From Morella rubra (Eukaryota; Streptophyta; Magnoliopsida; Fagales; Myricaceae), in assembly GCA_003952965.2 (NCBI GenBank), contig CM025849.1, positions 25,559,354 to 25,623,353 of the forward strand: a stretch of DNA of 64,000 nucleotides, in the 5' to 3' direction. Below the pieces are notes generated by a model. It worked only from the letters and a program-made list of their open reading frames with translations, was not told where the DNA came from and did not search any database. Positions 21,746 to 35,300 of the stretch are shown piece by piece (within the stretch, counting starts at the first letter, position 1; the number at the start of each line of letters is the position of its first letter). The position numbers and the translations under genes were made by a program.

Positions 21746-24700
21746 AGAAATTACACAGATCCTGAGATGAGTCGATGTGCATTTAAGCGGACCTGACTAT
21801 CTGGTTAGAAACAAAAAATCATATTAACTTTGAAGCATACCTAATGGACACTAAACTTCTCAACCAGACATGCCTAATTTAGATAGCAGTACCACGCAAG
21901 ATAGCATCCCAAAGAGAAGTTGCCAAGTTGGTGAAGCAAAAGCAACTGGCGCCCCTCTCCTTTGATCCCAGAGTGTTCTGTGGAAAGCACATTCATTCTG
22001 TGGGGATGAAGTTGGTGGAGCAACAATAGTGGCTTCTTTGCCCTTAGGCAGGTATATTATAATTTGAAATCTTCGCTGGCCTGCTATTTTTCCACAGTGG
22101 CTCCTGGAGGAAGGTATAAACAATGGGGTTTATGCTTATTTTATTCTGTTCGAGTCTAATAAAAAGCGTAGTTCAATGCCGGTTCATTTGAAAAGACCTC
22201 AACACTTTGTTGGCCACCTATAATTCACATTAAGGGCTATGCGAGATATCGAGTCGAGCCTTCTGCATTAATCTATAGGCAGGAGTTTCCGGCAGGGACT
22301 GTCACATGTACAGGGGCAGGCCCAAGTATGCGACGGCTTTTCGCAGAACCCCATACGCGAACTTGTCCTCATTCACATGACGTCCATAATCCAGACCCAC
22401 GTGCAAAGGGTAGTCTCACCTATTCAAACTTGCAGATTATGAAATACTTCACCCAAAACGCCAAAGTTGGTGTAGGGTACTGTTTCATGTAGAAGTGGGC
22501 TAGTATTATCAATTGTGACAGTCCTGTGCTTTGACTGGGCTGCGAGTGTCTGTCGACACCTGCAGGAAGCCATTTCAAAGCTCAATCCTTGAAAATTGAG
22601 TTTGCCAAACATCCCAGCCAGAATTAAGGAAATATCAGAGTCAGCCATCAGGAAAACAGAGAAGTTATATAAGCACATGCCAGTATTGGAGTTGTATTTT
22701 GGAAGTTAGGATAAGAGGATTCTATGTAATTTATTTGCTCTCGAAGAAAGATAGGCACAAATAGATTTTATTGTAAGATTCATGTTGTTCGAAATTTTAT
22801 ATAGACAATATTAAATAGTATAGGGTCTACCCATAATTGACAGGACTACAAACATAAACTATCATAGTGACCGAACTTTACACGTCATTGCATCTTAAGA
22901 TGATACTACGAATCACCAATTATCTCAAAAATTAAACATATATCATAAATTTAATTAAATGACTCAGTCAAGTAATATCAAAAGAAAATTGTGGAATTTA
23001 TATAATTTACCTTTCTACTCTGCATTTATAATTCCAATCAATCCTGCCAGAAGAATGCAAATTTGACTTGGATTTTCCATATAAAGTCTAATTTCCATCT
23101 GCATTCTAGTCCATTTTCCTACGCGGATAATCTTGCACTTGATCAAACAAATTGAACAACACGAACCCAATTTAATCCGATTCTATCTAGAAGAACATTT
23201 GCACGGGAGATCCAAAAAGACTGATCATACAGAATTAACGGCAGGTTCCCAGAAACTCCCCAAAACCTTAAAACCTTCCCCAGACAAGCGCATACGAGTG
23301 GGGTAAGTATGATTGAATGTCGCAGCAAGAATTGTTCGTCCGGCACTTTCTATGAAATTCAGGAGGTTGCCAGGTCTTTTCTCGAGCCAGACCATACACG
23401 GCCCACTTCAGGTCTTAAGTCTGAGTCCACTACAGAAACAACGCCAAGGAAAATTCAGGAGCAAGTGATAGTTGTGGCCCAGACCAGACCAACCTTATTG
23501 CTTAGGGCATTTATGGTGCTGGTGTACTGGTGAATGGGTCCGCCGACCCCCCAGCCTCCTCAAGAGGTTACACATTAGAATACAGAAACTACATGACATA
23601 AGAGTTTTATAATCTCCATTACCCTCCAAACATATATACAGAACAAAGTGTACTGTATACTCAAAGTAGGTTGGACTGTCGATTTCTTGGCACTTCTAAT
23701 GTCAGACTCATACCAGCTAGCTCCAAAGGGCATATTAAGATAATCCACTGATCTGATCTCTCCAAATCCCAGTTTAACTTTTGTGTTCTGCTTTCTGCAA
23801 TCGGTCCGCGCGCTTAAAAACGAAAGCAAACCTGAAGAGAAGTAGCTTTCATTCTTTCACAGGGTTACTGTTATTCAATGGCAGAGTTCTTTTGTAGGTC
23901 ATATCCCCCATTCATAAATAAGCTTGTCATGAATTCCATAGATAGGGATTCATGAGCTTCTTAGTCACTCAGAGAGCAAATTAGCACACTTGGTGGAGTC
24001 ATTGTAACTTGCAAAACATGCTAGAATTCTATGTCCTAATCATTAGGGAAAGAACAACTAACAAATTTTCTTTTCCTTTTTTTAATGCAGCTAACACCTT
24101 ATAACTTTCCCGAGAAAATATTGCTAAAGCTTTCAATGTGATAAGATACCATACAGCACCCCAGGCCACTGTGGTCATGTCCATATCCATTATCCTCGTT
24201 TTCTCTCCTTTAATCAGAGAACTATCCCCATCTCCCACCTTAGTACCATACTTACCTTCCACGCCATGAATTTCTCCCCACTATCTGCATGAGCCATCAT
24301 TATACACGTGAGGGGCATCCCTTTTATACTAGTTTGCTCCTGCTTCATCCTCAATCAAACAGGCATAATTTTGGTCCACATGGTACAGCATCGAAGTCGG
24401 TTGTAAGATATTGTTGTTTTTTCAAGTACGTACCATGATGATTATTGAAGGACCCCATCTTCTCTCTCTAGGAAAATAAAAACAAATCATTTACTTTTTG
24501 CCATAGTTGCAGATAATTAAATATTTGGTCCGGATCAATATTGTATTTTACGTTTCATTAAAAAAAAAATTAAACATCAATTTATATCCACCATTTCTTA
24601 ATGGGTTTTTCTTGTGCAGGCCGGAATTATATATTCAACTAATTTCTAGCTTTTGGAACGTCCTCCAATTAATTAGCTACAGCATGTAATTAGATGCAAT

Positions 24701-25199
24701 CAGAAATAATAAACTTCCCTCTTTGCGTGATCTATACGATCATGGAGAGTATACGGAGTCAAACAAGGTGTATAAAGAGCGCATTGATTATTTTCCTAGA
24801 ATAATATAACTTGTATTGACTCTTACAATCTTTGAAATTTTGAAAGGTTTTACTACTTAATTAATTACCTGTTTGGATTAAAGGAATAGTAACGGAAAGA
24901 GACCAATTGAAGGACGAAAAGGACTTCATACAAGCCATATATCTAGCAAGTATTATCTCTAGAAAATAGAAAGAAAAATCATACACTCTAGTTGCTATAA
25001 TCTAGAACTAGTATTATTAATATTTAATTACTAAGCATAAAGGTATGGAATTTTCTAAGCAATTTTAATTGAATTTGATTTGGCTATGATTGGTTATATA
25101 ATTTAGGTATTCCCCATATGAAATGATAAATTAGAGGTATTCAAAGATAAGAAAATGGAAAAGGAAAAAAATTTAGAACAAGTACTGAGCACATGACAA

Positions 25200-25234
25200 C
25201 CACGTGGCTTGGGTAGGACGGCGCTATAAATATA
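25200..25234 (+). promoter_or_regulatory. G-box and TATA box of left MRH1-like gene
   Basis: A G-box core CACGTG at 25201-25206 sits 18 bases before TATAAATATA at 25225-25234. The first coding ATG is at 25629, which leaves a leader of about 370 nt that may contain an intron. The G-box suggests control by bZIP or bHLH factors; this is inferred from the motif only. Confidence 0.6.
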
Positions 25235-25628
25235 TTCAGATGGAAGATGGGTCGCCAGCCTGCCGGCCACAAGGCAAAAGCAAAATACGTCACTGAATTG
25301 CCGCGAAACCCAGACGCTGTTCCAGGTTGGACTCAGCAAGCCAGTTTATCGGATTCTGTCTCGCACCCCCGAAACACTGGTCTCCGTGTCCCTATATCTT
25401 GCGCCGAGTCTCCGATTCTTTCATTGAAGGTTTGTACAAGATAAGCAAATAAAAAATAAAGAATTACGCGCTTTCCTCCCTGATTATCTAACATAGCTTG
25501 CTGACTCGCTCGCTCTCTCTCTCTCCCCGTTTATATATGTATCATTTTCTTTTTGTACTAAATTTACCTTGACTAGAACAAAGAGAAGAACCGTCTTTGA
25601 TTTATTGGAGGTTTTAAGTTTTCTTGAG

Positions 25629-28600
25629 ATGGATGGACGGTGGTGGAGAATCAACCAGTTGAAGCTACGCATGTCGGTGTTCGTTCTGGTGCTGTCGCTG
25701 TTTATTGGGAATCCGAGTCTATGTTCGTCTCTGAACAGTGAAGGTAAGCATATTACGAGACCTGCATGTCCGTACAGTTCTGGAGCTTATGAGTTATCTT
25801 TTTTTTTTTGGTAAAGATACGGGGTTTACCTTATGAAAAAAATATTTTTTGGACGCAGGTTTAGCATTGTTGAGGTTCCGGGATAGAGTGGTGAGTGATC
25901 CGTACGGAGTTCTGTCGGACTGGAATGAGAATATCGGAGTGGTTGATCCGTGCGCTTGGTTCGGAGTGGAGTGCTCGGACGGGAACGTGGTGAGCTTGTA
26001 AGTGAGTTCATAAAGCAAGAAAATTAAAGCACTTCTATATTAACTCGAAACCAAACCTCTCTTACTGGGTCATTTATGTTAAACAAATTATGCGTTTAGT
26101 CCAAGTTTGACAATCTCTTCGTGCCCCATATACTATTAAGGTGACGGCGGGATACATTTTTGGCACAGTTGATAAAGAACCCGAGTTCTTACCCAGATAA
26201 TGATTTCAAGTATTTGGGCAAATGCTACACTGTATTTTTTGTGAATGCAACTAATTAGAACGGGTTCATGGTGGCGGTGCTAGTGATGTGTATGCAATGG
26301 TATTGTTATAGGTGCGTATCCATTGCTAATTGTTTCCAAGCACTCCTAATCTAACATTAATTCAAGCTGTAGTTAGATCGATAGAGATCATATGCCATGA
26401 GTAACACCAAAAGTGATTATGAAAACGCAACCTGGCTCATAATTCTGTTGGCAAAGAGAGTTTGGAGTTCCTTTGTAGCTGGAATGTCATATATAGTGGC
26501 ACTGCTCCTCACCAATATTTGTTAATCTGGCTTCTTCAAATACAGATGATTGACTATCTCAGGGAGCTCTGTTAATTTTTTAAGCCAGATCCATTAAGGG
26601 AATAAATCAAGTCCACTCTAGGATCTCACTGCAGATCCAACTATAGGAACTTTCTCTAAAGGGACAGAGAACTTATCGGTTGACACTCAGCTAATGCAAA
26701 ATTTTAGCGGAACATATCCAATTTTGAAGTGACAAGAGGCAAAAGTTGTCAAAGCCGCATATGCCATGCTCTTGTTGTAGGTAACCAAAAGTAAGCAGGA
26801 CTTTATGGATCCGAAACTGTGACTTGCTCTAACAGCTCTTTTTTCTAATGCCACGGAATCTAATGCTTATTCAGAAAAGAAAAGCAGGTCCTTATGGAAA
26901 ACTTAATTTGATGTTCCCGGTGCTGTTCTTTTTACCCTGGCAATGGAACTGACTATTCCATCTTGTAATTTTTGGTTTCTCAAATCTATGAGGTTCAATG
27001 CACTAGAATTGTTAACCCTCATGTCAGAATCATCACCTTGTAGGACTCTGAAGGATCTTTGTCTTGAGGGAACATTGGCACCTGAACTTGGGAAGCTGGC
27101 CTACATAAAATCTATGTAAGGATATAAAATTTGCCCACAGAACTCACTGTTGCTTTTTCCCTTATATGTTTATTTCTAAACTGAATGCTCGTGCTTAATT
27201 TCCACAGAATTTTGCGGAACAATTTGTTGTCTGGGTATATTCCAAAAGAGATTGGAGAACTGAAGGACCTGGAGGTTTTGGACTTAGGATACAATAATTT
27301 CAGCGGACCATTTCCATCCGACTTCAGCAGTAATCTTTCCCTCAATATCCTGTAATATGATCCTTCCACATTGTAACTTTCACTAGTCCTCTTTGTGTAT
27401 GAGCTTCTACTAAGACCACCCTGTGATTTACACTGCAGTCTACTTGACAACAACAAGTTCCTTGGTATCATCTCTCCCGAACTCTATGAGCTTAAGACAC
27501 TTTCTGAACTTCAGGCAGATGATAACCAGCTAACTGGAACTCCTTTGAGGGTGTCTTGTAACAGCGGATCTTCCACCTGGTAAGCAAGTTCAAGCAATGT
27601 AATCCCACAATTTAATGCACAAGAAGGATAATTTAGACCTGTGATAGTGGAGGAATATTGGTGGTAGGACACGAAGTGAGGTCCTATCATGCCATAACTA
27701 ATATCAATCTTTTTGTAAAAGTAGAAACAAACTTGCCTCAGTATTACTCTGTGGGAGAGAAATTTGGACTCTTCATTGCTGCCTCAGTCACAGTTCAGTC
27801 CTATATCGAAAAGGGTTATATTCTGCTCCTCATTTTGATACAAAAATTGATACCTTGAGGGTTAAGTCAGCCGGAGAGAGAGCAGTTGGAGAATCTGTTT
27901 TTAAGTGTGAAATAATGGAATAATCCTGTAAATAACAGAACCATAACCAATAGGTGGGAAACAGATAATCTTCGTTTGATGCCATAATATGCAGAATAAT
28001 TTGTCATGCAGTCTGGGCATTAAGAATATTAAAGAAAGCTTTAGCCACACTGCTTTGACAGAAGATCAGGAGTTTTCTTTATTCAAGCTTATGGTGAATT
28101 ATCATTCCTAAATGACTGCCATGTCATTATTCTATCACAAGTTTCAAAGCAAGTTGATCTTGGGCACCTGGAAATTTTTGCTTCTTAAAGTCATTTATTA
28201 CAAGAATTTGTCCCAAAGGACCTAGCATATGATTGCCCATCTTCACTCCATGCTGAAAATTTTGTTTCTATGTTAGGGACACTGCAAAATTTGATAAAGC
28301 TCGCCAAAGGGAGCTGCAGGCAGTGGATGTCTCAAGTCCATCCAGAGGCAAAAAAAAAAATGAGAGGGGTTCATCATCACCATCGCCTCCTCCCTTCTCG
28401 TCACCACGGGATTCTCTGCCTCCATCTGCATCACCATCACCATTTTCACCTATATTGGCACCATCAGATTCGCCATTGTCAGCATCACCATTATCAAACT
28501 CCCCATCGGAATCCCCATTAGAGGTTCCAGTATCTTCCCCATCACAGTCTCCATCCTATATCTTTATGACTCCTTCAATCACACCAATTCTAGCTCCTGC

Positions 28601-30786
28601 TCCTGCTTCAATAATTCCAGCAAATCCACCAATAATAGTATCCGCACCAACAGATTCCCACTGGGATCCCAATCCCTCCTCTGCTTCAACTCCGAGCCCA
28701 CTGGTTAACAAAAATTATAAGACAAAGAATCATGTGGTTCTGATTTTGGTTGGAATTATTGGTGGCTGCTTATTCATTTTGCTATCAGTCATCGGCATTG
28801 TTTTCTGCAGAAGCAATAAAGTTGTTAGTGTGAGACCTTGGGCAACAGGTTTAAGTGGGCAGCTGCAGAAAGCTTTTGTGACAGGTCATTCTTCTTGCTC
28901 GTTAGAAAAAAAAATTCTGTGTATAATTTGACCTAAGGGGCCTCTAGGCCATAGGACTATTATACAACAATATGAGTGAATTAATAGCAAACATACATAC
29001 TATCTGCTAGTTCTATCTGGGAGAATTCTGGTACACTGAATTGTCTCAGTTAGCTCATGATAGAATTGGGCCAAGAGTCAAAAGAAATATCTGTTCCCTG
29101 TTTCCTGTAGCTAAATATTGACTAAGAGGTTATGATCACCCTTGTAAGGGAAAACTTCCTATTTGACTGTAATTTAACTCCTAGATGAGGACTGCAAAAG
29201 AAGTTTTCGATCTCCTTGCATGGCAGATGTGCTAAATATCATGTTCTAATCCTTCCAATCTAGTGCAATTATTAATTCTTTTTTGTTTCCATCCCCAGAT
29301 TCGTATTCTGACATTTGACAGTTTGAATCCAGGGGTACCAAAGCTCAACCGACAAGAACTTGAAGCAGCTTGTGAAGATTTCAGTAATATAATTGATTCT
29401 TTCTCGGATGGGACTATTTATAAGGGCACTCTTTCAAGTGGGGTGGAAATAGCTGTAACATCTATTGCGGTGACATCTCCTGAAGACTGGTCAAAGTCGT
29501 TGGAAGCCCAGTTTAGAAAGAAGGTATAGAAGAATTGAATCTCACAAAATTTTAGGCATTCTTTGGGATATTTTCTTAAAACCTCTTCTATTGGTTGTTC
29601 AGATAGAGACTCTATCAAAAGTGAACCACAAAAATTTCGTGAACTTGATTGGATATTGTGAAGAAGAGAAGCCATTCACAAGAATGATGGTTTTTGAGTA
29701 TGCTCCAAATGGTACACTTTTTGAGCATTTACACGGTGAGAACCTTAGCTCTTCTCCTGCATGTTTAAGAGAAAAGCATATTAATGATGAGATCAATCCG
29801 TAATTCACTTGACATTATCATAATTGATTTCTTGGTAACATCAATTTGAAGAGCCTTCTTTCTTCTCCATTGCTCTAGGAGGCATGTTCAAGTCATACCT
29901 TACATTGCAAGCTGCATTAACGTATCCCCCAATAAACTTGAAATCGTCACTGTAAAGTTTCTATGGTCAATAGTTAGAATTTTTTTTTCTAAGCTGCAAT
30001 AGTTAGAACTTCCTAGCCTGCATGTTAATGAGATGGCCTAATACACCAAGTACTATTCATGGCCTTTAGGCAGATGTGTTGATATGGTAGATCAGTTCTC
30101 TTCATGATATGTTTATTGAGGGTAAATAAAGCTGAATGAATGGGCCTCATGGGTTTTGAAATTGTCAAATTTGGATGCTTACAGTAAAAGAAGCGGAGCA
30201 TTTGGACTGGGGAATGAGACTTCGAATATCTATGGGCATGGCATACTGTCTGGAGTATATGCACCAATTGACGCCACCTATATACCATAAAAACCTGCAA
30301 TCGTCCTCTATATACCTGACTGAAGATTATGCAACCAAAGTATCAGATTTCAGTTTTGGGAATGACCTAGCTGCAGCCAAGACTGAACCAGCTGCTATGG
30401 AGCTTTTGGAGATCCCATCAGTGGAACCAACAAGCAATGTCTACAGCTTCGGTGTAATTTTACTTGAAATGATGACAGGAAGGATTCCATACTCTGAAAA
30501 CGGTGGCCCTCCTGCAGACTGGGCATCAAACTGTCTAAAAGGAGACAAGCCCTTAGGAGAAATGGTGGATCCAACTCTAGAATCTTTCCAGATGGATGAC
30601 CTTGAGAAATTGTTTGAATTGGTAAAGGATTGTGTCCAACCTGATCCCTTAAAAAGGCCAACAATGAGAGAGATCACAGCCAAATTGAAAGAGATAACAG
30701 CCATGGGACCTGATGGAGCAACACCAAGACTCTCTCCTCTTTGGTGGGCAGAGCTTGAAATAATGTCTGCAGAGTCGAATAATTGA
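25629..30786 (+). CDS. MRH1: LRR receptor-like pseudokinase, MRH1/MDIS1 type (left copy)
   Basis: Coding exons 25629-25743, 25859-25997, 27044-27115, 27208-27351, 27439-27579, 28277-28884, 29333-29523, 29603-29735 and 30185-30786 give 714 residues. In order: a hydrophobic signal segment (about 15-33), an LRR N-cap with DPCAWFGVECSDG, three or four LRRs (VLDLGYNNFSGPFP), a long Ser/Pro-rich stalk (about 220-350), one membrane span (about 356-381, VVLILVGIIGGCLFILLSVI), then a kinase-like domain. The kinase is degenerate: the VAVK lysine is replaced in EIAVTSIAVTS, HRDLK reads YHKNLQ and DFG reads DFS, so it should be catalytically dead. The C-terminus LSPLWWAELEI is a hallmark of the MRH1 (root hair) and MDIS1 (pollen-tube LURE perception) subfamily. 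It converges on the EOL2-like gene. The family call is firm; the exact orthologue is less so. Confidence 0.92.
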
Positions 30787-32374
30787 GAGTTGATTTGAGG
30801 CTTGAACCCAACTCCTAAAGTGTTTGCTATTCTTCTCCTCTGTTTCTGTTAGCTTTAGTTACAGTGAATTGCAAGGTATATGCTGGTCGTGTCTAACACA
30901 AAGCAGTGGAAGATTTGCACATAATTGAGAAGGGGCGACGCTTCAGCTCCTACTTGTCCAATTGTTCTTTTTTTTTTTTTTTCAAATGCTTTCAATTTTT
31001 TAATTCTTTGTTGGCTTCTCTGATGTACAATTAAGTTCAAGAGAAATAAATGTCACAGTTTTCCAGCATTAGCCACTTCAAGTTTAGGCCATCTCTGATA
31101 TGTGCATGGCTGCTTGCATGGCGCTCGAATCTTAGAAGACGTGAACCACAAGAGGCACGGCAAGAGAAGAAGTCTAAGAAGGATAAAGGTGTCAAGCAAG
31201 GAGATTACTATGTGAGGAGATTAGGATGGGCCACATAATTATCTTAGCTAAATAGGTGGCTACTAAAAGTTAGGGATAACATTTAGTTGATTTCTTAGTC
31301 TTTGTATTTTTTCTATAATAGAAGCTATTGGAGATTTATAAAATCATCGATCAATTTTGCCATTATTAACATTGGTTGAATCATTATTAAAATAGGTTGA
31401 ATCTAAGAGGCCTGATTCCCCTCGAAATGAATCATACTATTGGAGGACTTAAAACTCCTCAAAAGTGTTCTAGATATTCATAATAAAGAACCCACGCAAA
31501 GATGATCATTGTTCTCTTACCATCAATAAGCCTGTCACGCGTTCACAACTAAGCAAAGTAACATTCTCATTCAAGTCAATAACTACTATTATCGTCAAGC
31601 CCGCAACCTTCTCCTTCCACTTTTTCAGCATTTCCAGAAGCCTAGACTCTTGTCAGTTCCAAGTTGGAATTGGAAATGAAACAAAAAATTGAAGGCATAT
31701 ATGTCCAAAGCATTTTGTTCATCCCCGCCCGGGATAACAAGTTTGTGGGTTAGATGTGGTCATTCGGGTAGAACTAGAACACTATGTTCACCAACTTACT
31801 AGTTTCTGGACGATGATACATTCATATCTGCTGCTAAAGACATCTGCAAATCTGCCACTTGCATTTGGAAGATAAAGTAAAAAAATGAGACACATCTAAA
31901 TTAATTTTATAATGTACAAGAAGAAATGTAAAACAAAAGTCCTGTTTACATCAAGAGGCAACATGGAATGCATACAATATTCTCAAAGAATTACAAGACC
32001 TTCCAAAGCCATAGAACCTCTTCTTCCACCCTATTTTATCATATGTAAAATTTGTTCTCATTAATTTTTTGATCATCAAAATTTCACCCTGAATGCTCTT
32101 GGCCTCTTGCTGAAACCCTCATGAAAATTCTTTGCTTGAATTGACCTGATCATCAACTCCACAACGCTGTATATACGTACACATTCCAATTCCCTTTTTC
32201 CTCATGACAGAGTTCGCATTTGCAATGGCCAATTTGCAGTTCAATGCTTACAAGAGCATGATTATGGGGTACTATTCGGCTATTTGGAAAGTTCCCATGA
32301 TTTTTTCCCCTGCTGCCAAAGCCAACCACATCCGACATCATTGGGAATATACAGAAGGTGCCTTGATCAAGTTT
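30787..32374. other. Convergent intergenic region, left arm
   Basis: Lies between the 3' ends of the MRH1-like and EOL2-like genes. It should hold both 3' UTRs. A 62-codon frame at 31050-31238 is lysine/arginine-rich at its end but unrecognised and probably chance. A poly-T run lies near 30970. Nothing else is seen. Confidence 0.55.
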
Positions 32375-35300
32375 TCAATTATGAGCCAAATTCCGTGCTC
32401 GATTAAATAAATCAAGTGATTCCTTGTGGTCAGGATCCAAGCAGAGAGCTGCCTGACAATCTTGGAGAGCAGAGTTGGGGTTCCCCATTGACTCGTAAAA
32501 TGCTGCTCGAAGATGAAGCATTTGTAAATCAGGCTTGAAAGCTATGGCCTTTGAAAGCTCTTCTACAGCTTCAGTTTCTTTTTGGTCATCCATCAGAACT
32601 GGTTCATGTGATTCTGTGTGTTAGTATTAGTCTTGATTTTTGAAGCAATGAACGTGTCTACACAGCTCTCAGTGAAAAAAGGAAACACGAAAACAAAAAT
32701 CTGAAGTGAAAGCAACGAAAGTGGTTTGATGGCAAGTGCGAGACTTATCCTCAAAAGCTTGCATTAACAAAATGCACTTTGCATACATTACAAGGAGACA
32801 AAACGAGGGAAAATAAACTTTCCACTACCTTTACTAAGTTCCCTTCATACTTCCCTTCCATTTTCAATTGAGTTTGATCTCTGTTTAGAATTCCGCAAGT
32901 TTTTGTCTTTTTTGCCTCTTCTTTGTCTTCCCATCAGAACCCAAGTTATGTTAGAGGACTGCAGTTCAGACTCTAACTCCAAACGTGATGGGAAGAGAAC
33001 ATAGGAAGGTAGGCTACTGATCCAGGATATATGGGACCTTACCAATACTCAAAAGTTTCAAAAATTGAAAGATTTCCACATCCATCTGTTGGACCAAGTC
33101 ATACAAAAAACTTTTGAGAACTATGGAACTGAATGTTCAGAAGCGCTCATATTGATATATACAATTTGATTAGGCCAGTGTAGTAGAAGCCAGACAACCT
33201 AAGATGCTTACGTGCGTTTCAAAAAGTTCAATGACACTTAATTTATAGCTAGTCTTTGGTTGTGAAAACTTGCTGACACTGGACAGAAGAAAAGCACAAG
33301 AGAAGCTATTTTCCTTTTCTATGGCAAAAATCAAGTTCAGTGCATCCAGTAATTAGGCTCCTATCAAATATAAAACCACTAAAACTGGTGCCAGGTACCC
33401 TAATGGATTTTGGAGGGTACTGGTTCTAGGATTTTCTTAGTTCTGTTCTTTTCCCCAAAAATGATAAGCTTTAGGAACTTAACTATTCTGTCAAATGACC
33501 AAGGAAAGAAAAGGGTGACTGTCAAAACCATAACGGGTCCCTCAAGTTGGAGTAAAAAAGTAGTATCTTTTGTCTCATTGCTGATACCTACAAATTCCTG
33601 AAGATTGAGCCCAAAATCTTGTGCTTGAGTCCAATAAGTATAACAACCAACATCTACTGATGACATATAATGATATTGAAAGTAATGACAAAGGAAGCAC
33701 AGTATCCAAAACCCTACTACAAAGTATAGTGCACAGAGAAATTGGAACCATGGAAGAAGCAAAATGTTATCATTGGCACTGATTTCTATCAGAAATTATA
33801 TTGTTGAGAATGCAACATCAGTGAAGGGAAACAAATATTACCTGCAGCCCTGTATCTGTAAGGATATGTCCTCAGCGGATCCAATTTTGTTGCTGTATCA
33901 AGATCATTCTTTGCCATTTCACGACCACCATATTCTGACCGTTTCTCATATGCTGATGCATTATGTTGTGCCTTCTCTATTAGCTTGGTCATCTCATCAT
34001 ACGCAGCTTGCCGTTGATTTCTATGATGATAAACACGAGCCAGCCCTTGATGAGCTCTTGTATGCTTGATGTCAAGGGCATTCATGTAGCAATCTGCAGC
34101 CAGATCCAGCTTACCACAATCCACTTGAATACTCCCTACATTGTTTAAGGCCTGCAAAATATCTCACTATGCAATCAAACAAGTTGTCAAGGCACCTGTG
34201 GCCGGGTATGAGAATCACTATACAGACAATACTCACTTGTCCTTTCCGAAGACCATCTGAAGGACATTTAAGAGCTTCCTTCAGAATTTGAACAACATAT
34301 GATGAAGATTCTGGATCCAAAGTTGTATCTGCCAACATGTATGCTTTAAGAAAAAAAGCTTCAAATGACCTCTGGATTGAAAGGGACTTCTCTGCTCTAG
34401 AGAGAGCTTCTTCACGATGACCAGTGTCATATAAAATCCATCCTTCATAAACTAGCCTTTCATGCTCAGAGCTAGAATGATTTCTCGCCAGTCGCAAACT
34501 GCGCATTGCAGCCTTTTGACAATTTAGCCTATTAAATCAGAAATATTAGAAATTGTTGTCAGTAATCAGTGGAGTAAGTTTAGAACCGCCGATAACAGCC
34601 ATATGGCAGCAGCTATTGTTTTGCGCAAACAACATATTCCTCTATTGTCTAAGATAGTGCGTAAAACTAAGAAAATAATAATTTACCAAAGCAGAGAGTA
34701 AAATGAGCTATTGATTTGAAACCCTCCAATAAGAGACAAATGAAAATATGCATGCAGCAATCTACAAAATCAATTAGTGGTTTTGCGTGTGAGTTTGTGA
34801 AGCCTTGTGAGCTTATGATTCAAAGTTGTGCCAATTGATATGAATTTATTATCCGAGGAAAACGAATGTCCATAATCAGATGTGCTTTGGATTTCCAGGT
34901 TGTCAAAATTAAAGGTTACAAGCGAAAATTTACAGAAGCTGAAATTGTTGAGGTTTCTGCTATGGTCATTTACCACACTCCAGTTTAAATTACAAAAGCT
35001 TACCGCAGAAGAAGTAGAGATTGGCGAAACCGAAGGAAACTCTTGCCAGGGTCATTTACCAGCATCTGATGTATGATAGCCAGAGAGCCGATATCATCAA
35101 TACAAGACCATCGCTCATAGAGTTGCACCCAGCAATCAGCTTGGCTCCGTTGCTCCCAACGGCTGAGGAGCTCAATCAAGTAATCCCCTGAAACTTTCCC
35201 CTGAAACATCATGTGATTGGGTTCTAAAGTTGAAACTACTCGAATGTCTCTAAGAGCACTTTCATAATCCTCAAGTGCAATAAAGAACCAAACTCGCAAT

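Larger units (their letters stand above)
16370..25190. other. Gene-poor outer part of left arm
   Basis: Apart from the repeats listed, no protein family is recognised in these 8.8 kb. Minus-strand open frames at 21860-22123 (87 residues), 22424-22678 (84), 23575-23829 (84) and 24029-24262 (77) lie in a row and are preserved in the right arm, but their translations match nothing I know. A TATA-like box (24321-24328, minus) lies 53 bases before a short frame ATGGCGTGGAAG ending in a GTAAGT donor, so a small unrecognised gene or non-coding transcript is possible. Confidence 0.4.

Noticed and set aside
31050-31238. 62-codon frame with a basic C-terminus, mirrored at 49083-49271
   Set aside because: It lies in the expected 3' region between convergent genes, matches no known family, and short frames of this size are common by chance.
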